From positions 1 to 7,413 of the forward strand of contig NZ_JBNPOJ010000034.1 in assembly GCF_050315115.1 (NCBI RefSeq): 7,413 bases of DNA, given 5' to 3'. The stretch is from Peptoniphilus_A sp022767005. Its GTDB lineage: Bacteria > Bacillota > Clostridia > Tissierellales > Peptoniphilaceae. The notes under the pieces are model-generated. The model did not search any database, was not told where the DNA came from, and was given only the letters and a program-made list of their open reading frames with translations. The position numbers were made by a program, and so were the translations under genes. This document shows, piece by piece, positions 4,109 through 7,413 of the stretch. The first letter of the stretch is position 1; each line of letters begins with the position of its first letter.

Positions 4109-6046
4109 ATGTCAAATATGTATAAGACTACTGCTGAGCATGAAGCTCTTCGTAAAGCTATTAGAGAATTTGCAGAAGCAGAAATTAAGCCATTGTCTTT
4201 TGGACTAGATCAAAACAATGAATTTCCAGAAGAAATTATTAAGAAAATTGGCGAAAACGGTTGGATGGGTCTACCATACTCTGAAGAAGAGGGTGGAGCA
4301 GGCAAGGATGTTATTTCTTATGCAATCGCTGTTGAAGAATTATCAAGAGTAGATGCTGGTGTTGGTGTTGTACTATCAGCTCATACATCATTAGGTTCTT
4401 ATCCTATCCAAGCTTTTGGTACAAAGGAACAAAAGGAAAAATATTTAAAACCACTTGCTCAAGGTAAAAAACTTGGTGCCTTTGGTCTTACTGAACCTAA
4501 TGCAGGTTCTGATGCTGGTGGTACTGAAACAACAGCAGTCCTTGATGGCGATTATTATATTTTAAATGGTAATAAAATATTTATTACAAACGCTCCTGCT
4601 GCAGACATATATGTTGTATATGCAGTTACTACACCAGGAATTGGTACTCACGGAATTTCTGCATTTATAGTAGAAAAAGGTTGGGATGGATTTACTTTTG
4701 GAGATCATTATGACAAATTAGGTATTAGATCTTCAACTACTGCTGAACTTCAATTTAATAATGTTAAAGTTCCAAAGGAAAACTTACTTGGAAAAGAAGG
4801 TCAAGGATTTAGAATTGCAATGCAAACTCTTGATGGTGGTAGAATAGGAATTGCATCACAAGCTTTAGGTATTGCACAAGGTGCTTTTGAAGCTGCTCTT
4901 TCTTATGCAAAAGAAAGAATTCAATTTGGTAGACCAATTGCTCAACAACAAGTAGTTGGTTTTAAACTTGCTGATATGGCTACTAAAATTAGAGCTGCAA
5001 GACTTATGGTTTATTCAGCTGCTGAGATGAAACAAAACCATGAAAATTATTCAATGGAAGCTGCAATGGCAAAAACTGTTGCATCTGAAGTTGCAATGTG
5101 GGTTGTAAATGAAGCTCTTCAAATCCATGGTGGTAATGGATATCTAAAGGGAATGGATGTAGAAAGATTCTTCAGAGATGCTAAGATTACTACTATCTAC
5201 GAAGGTACTTCTGAAATCCAAAGAGTTGTAGTTGCAAGTCACCTTGTTGGAAAAGCTCCAAAGAAAAAGGGCAAAGCTGCTGCAATGGACAAGAAGTCTG
5301 GACCTATAACTGGAGAAAGAAAGAGAGAAATAATTAAAGCTGACACAGCTAAAGAAGCTGTTGATATTTTAGTTAAGAATTTGAAGAAAGATGGATATGA
5401 CTTTTCTGTAGGAATTGACATCGATACTCCTGTTTACGATGCTGAAAGAGTTGTTTCAGTAGGTAAGGGAATCGGCGGAAAAGAAAATATGGATATGGCT
5501 AGAGAACTTGCACACGCTGCAGGCGCTGCATTAGGTTCTTCAAGACCAGTTGCTGAAACATTAAAACTTGTACCATTAGAAAGATATGTAGGTATGTCTG
5601 GACAAAAATTTAACGGAAACCTATATATTGCTTGCGGTATTTCTGGAGCAAGCCAACACTTAAAGGGAATTAAAAATGCATCAACAATTGTTGCAATCAA
5701 CAAAAATGCAGGTGCTCCAATTTTCAAAAACTGCGATTATGGTATAGTTGGAGATATGTTTGAAATTATGCCACTTCTTGCAGAAGCTCTTGGAACTGGC
5801 GAAAAAGAACCAGCACCTCCAATGAAGAAAGTTAGAAGATCTAAACCTAGAAAACTAGCTCCAAATTATAAAGTAATGGTATGTCCTGGTTGTGGATATG
5901 AATATGATCCAAACTATGGAGATCCAGAAGGCGAAATTGATCCTGGTACAGATTTCGATAAATTACCAGAAGACTGGACTTGTCCAGAATGTCAAGAAGA
6001 AAAGCAAAACTTTATTGAAGCTGATTTCCCTGCTGATAGAAAATAA
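4109..6046 (+). CDS. Acyl-CoA dehydrogenase - ETF alpha FAD domain - rubredoxin fusion
   Basis: A 645-residue, three-part redox protein. Residues 1-380 are a complete acyl-CoA dehydrogenase of the butyryl-CoA type, with signature 1 GAFGLTEPNAGSD (123-135), QIHGGNGY (338-345) and the catalytic base Glu365 in IYEGTSEIQR. A Lys/Ala linker (381-397) leads to about residues 398-562, the FAD-binding C-terminal domain of ETF alpha, with GSSRPVAE (476-483), LYIACGISGASQH (505-517), IVAIN (527-531) and DYGIVGDMFE (543-552). The N-terminal half of ETF alpha is absent. After a basic, Pro-rich linker (563-585) comes a rubredoxin (586-645) whose Fe ligands are C592, C595, C625 and C628. The likely electron path is acyl-CoA to FAD, FAD, then Fe, or the reverse. 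ATG 4109 has an ideal AGGAGG. The flavodiiron gene follows after 11 bases, which points to rubredoxin-to-flavodiiron transfer. The exact acyl-CoA chain length is not decided by the sequence alone. Confidence 0.93.
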   Translation: MSNMYKTTAEHEALRKAIREFAEAEIKPLSFGLDQNNEFPEEIIKKIGENGWMGLPYSEEEGGAGKDVISYAIAVEELSRVDAGVGVVLSAHTSLGSYPIQAFGTKEQKEKYLKPLAQGKKLGAFGLTEPNAGSDAGGTETTAVLDGDYYILNGNKIFITNAPAADIYVVYAVTTPGIGTHGISAFIVEKGWDGFTFGDHYDKLGIRSSTTAELQFNNVKVPKENLLGKEGQGFRIAMQTLDGGRIGIASQALGIAQGAFEAALSYAKERIQFGRPIAQQQVVGFKLADMATKIRAARLMVYSAAEMKQNHENYSMEAAMAKTVASEVAMWVVNEALQIHGGNGYLKGMDVERFFRDAKITTIYEGTSEIQRVVVASHLVGKAPKKKGKAAAMDKKSGPITGERKREIIKADTAKEAVDILVKNLKKDGYDFSVGIDIDTPVYDAERVVSVGKGIGGKENMDMARELAHAAGAALGSSRPVAETLKLVPLERYVGMSGQKFNGNLYIACGISGASQHLKGIKNASTIVAINKNAGAPIFKNCDYGIVGDMFEIMPLLAEALGTGEKEPAPPMKKVRRSKPRKLAPNYKVMVCPGCGYEYDPNYGDPEGEIDPGTDFDKLPEDWTCPECQEEKQNFIEADFPADRK

Positions 6047-6057
6047 AGGAGGATATA

Positions 6058-7296
6058 ATGTATACTGTTAGAAAAGTTACAGATGATCTTTACTATGTTG
6101 GTGGCAATGATCATAGACTAGAATTATTTGAAAATATTTTTCCTATTCCTGAAGGAGTAACTTATAATTCATATTTGTTAAAAGACGAAAAAAATGTATT
6201 ATTTGATACAGTTGACTGGTCAATTGTAAAAGATTATCTTGAAAATATATCTGAAGTTCTTGATGGAGAAGATCTTGATTATCTTGTAATCCACCACTTA
6301 GAACCAGACCATGCTGCTGCTATTGATGAAATAGTTTTAAGATACCCAGATGTAAAAGTAATTGCTAGTGAGCAAGGTTTTGAATTCATGCGTCAATATG
6401 GATTCCATGTAAACGAAGAACAATCAATGATAGTTGCTGAAGGAGATACTATTTCCTTTGGTAAGCATAATTTTGTATTCTTAGAAGCACCAATGGTTCA
6501 CTGGCCAGAAGTTCTTGTAAGTTTTGATACAACTGACGGAGTATTATTTGCAGCTGATGCATTTGGTACTTTTGGAACACTTGATGGAAAATTATTTGCT
6601 GACGAAGTTAATTTTGAAAGAGATTGGCTTGATAGTGCAAGAAGATATTTAACTAATATCGTAGGAAAATATGGTCCATTTGTACAAGATGTTCTTAAAA
6701 AAGCATCTACTGTTGATATTAAAATGATTTGTCCACTTCACGGACCAGTTTGGAGAGAAAATCTTGGTTGGTTCATCGACAAATATGATAAGTGGTCAAG
6801 ATACGAACCAGAAGAAGAAGGCGTAATGATAGTTTACGCATCAATGTATGGAAATACTGAACGTGCAGCACAAGCTCTTGCATCAAGACTTTGTGATAAA
6901 GGAATGACTAATGTAGTAGTTCACGATGTAAGTAACACTCATATGTCTTATCTAATTGCAGACACATTTAAGTACTCTCACATTGTAATTGCATCAGTAA
7001 CTTACAATTTAGGTATTTATCCTGTAATGAAGAACTTCTTAATGGATCTTGAAGCTCTTAATGTTCAAAACAGAACTGTTGGTATTATTGAAAATGGTAC
7101 TTGGGCTTGTACAGTTGGCGATAAAATTGAAGAATACATCGACGAAAACCTTAAGATGTTCGATGTTCTTCCAGAAAGAGTTACACTTAACTCTGCACTT
7201 AACAAGGCTAACGAAAACGACATGGAAGCTCTTGCAGATTCTATTATTGAATCTATGGCAAAGATTAGAGAAATTAAAGAAAAATCCGCTAACTAA
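6058..7296 (+). CDS. fprA: Flavodiiron protein (rubredoxin:oxygen/NO oxidoreductase)
   Basis: A 412-residue class A flavodiiron protein, the usual length for this two-domain form. The N-terminal metallo-beta-lactamase-like domain (about 1-250) keeps all expected diiron ligands: H80, E82, D84 and H85 in HHLEPDH, H148 in MVHWPE, D167 in AADAFG and H228 in CPLHGP. The C-terminal flavodoxin domain (about 255-405) opens with the FMN phosphate loop SMYGNT (262-267) and includes NGTWAC (346-351). Such enzymes are soluble and reduce O2 to water and/or NO to N2O with electrons passed from rubredoxin to FMN to diiron. This protein has no rubredoxin of its own; the gene just upstream supplies one as a fused domain. 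AGGAGG sits in the 11-base gap after that gene's stop, and a strong terminator follows. Whether O2 or NO is preferred cannot be told from sequence. Confidence 0.95.
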   Translation: MYTVRKVTDDLYYVGGNDHRLELFENIFPIPEGVTYNSYLLKDEKNVLFDTVDWSIVKDYLENISEVLDGEDLDYLVIHHLEPDHAAAIDEIVLRYPDVKVIASEQGFEFMRQYGFHVNEEQSMIVAEGDTISFGKHNFVFLEAPMVHWPEVLVSFDTTDGVLFAADAFGTFGTLDGKLFADEVNFERDWLDSARRYLTNIVGKYGPFVQDVLKKASTVDIKMICPLHGPVWRENLGWFIDKYDKWSRYEPEEEGVMIVYASMYGNTERAAQALASRLCDKGMTNVVVHDVSNTHMSYLIADTFKYSHIVIASVTYNLGIYPVMKNFLMDLEALNVQNRTVGIIENGTWACTVGDKIEEYIDENLKMFDVLPERVTLNSALNKANENDMEALADSIIESMAKIREIKEKSAN

Positions 7297-7321
7297 TAAT
7301 GCCAAAGCGGTGTGAATATTT

Positions 7322-7358
7322 AATTCGGTTATATCATTTAATATAGCCGAATTTTTTT
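7322..7358 (+). terminator. Rho-independent terminator of the fusion/flavodiiron operon
   Basis: AATTCGGTTATAT (7322-7334), loop CATTTA and ATATAGCCGAATT (7341-7353) form a 13-pair stem with one G-U wobble, running into seven T (7352-7358). It lies 26 bases after the flavodiiron stop. The remaining 55 bases to the window end are AT-rich with no feature I can support. Confidence 0.9.
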
Positions 7359-7413
7359 GTATTCATATAATTTAAGTTTAAAAATAAATCTTTATACTAA
7401 AACCTAATTAAAA

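Noticed and set aside
7039..7315. Open frames of about 88 codons on both strands overlapping the 3' end of the flavodiiron gene
   Set aside because: They are shadows of a well-supported conserved gene and have no ribosome binding site or protein-like composition.
1..7413. CRISPR array, tRNA, rRNA, insertion sequence or phage element
   Set aside because: No regularly spaced repeats, no cloverleaf or rRNA-like sequence, no transposase or terminal inverted repeats were seen.

Overview
The window is very AT-rich. Its Shine-Dalgarno sites are strong AGGAGG types, AGA dominates the arginine codons, and it carries anaerobe-type enzymes: a butyryl-CoA-dehydrogenase-like protein, a rubredoxin and a flavodiiron protein. 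This suggests a low-GC anaerobic Firmicute, plausibly of the Peptoniphilus/Anaerococcus/Finegoldia kind (Tissierellia). The genus is an inference from gene style, not something the sequence proves.

Layout. Positions 1-21 look like the right half of a terminator belonging to a gene outside the window. An AT-rich stretch follows, ending in two matching TGAAC-N3-GTTCA palindromes directly ahead of a TetR-family repressor (302-886, TTG start). Nine bases after the repressor lies the wreck of an MMPL/RND-type efflux protein (896-1823), with several frameshifts, in-frame stops and at least one large internal deletion. A small GNAT-fold acetyltransferase (1882-2148) follows. A symmetrical terminator (2147-2178) separates it from a convergent minus-strand pair: a nitroreductase-family flavoprotein (3801-3220) overlapping by one base (TAATG) with a PfoR-like PTS-EIIC-type membrane protein (3220-2201).

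The right half is the most interesting part. Across a 307-base divergent region, a good sigma-A promoter (TTGACA, 17 bp, TATACT) is overlapped by a 22-bp near-perfect palindrome that also resembles a PerR box. It drives a two-gene operon. The first gene (4109-6046) encodes one polypeptide joining an acyl-CoA dehydrogenase, the FAD-binding domain of ETF alpha and a rubredoxin. The second (6058-7296) encodes a flavodiiron protein with all expected iron ligands and an FMN-binding flavodoxin domain. A strong terminator (7322-7358) ends the unit; the last 55 bases show nothing.

How the genes may work together. The first protein looks like an electron wire: acyl-CoA to FAD (dehydrogenase) to FAD (ETF domain) to Fe (rubredoxin). 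Rubredoxin is the usual electron donor of flavodiiron proteins, which reduce O2 to water or NO to N2O. The inferred system is an acyl-CoA-driven, or ETF-linked, oxygen/NO-scavenging chain, probably controlled by oxidative stress through the promoter palindrome. The domains and operon are read directly from the sequence; the electron route and its control are inference.
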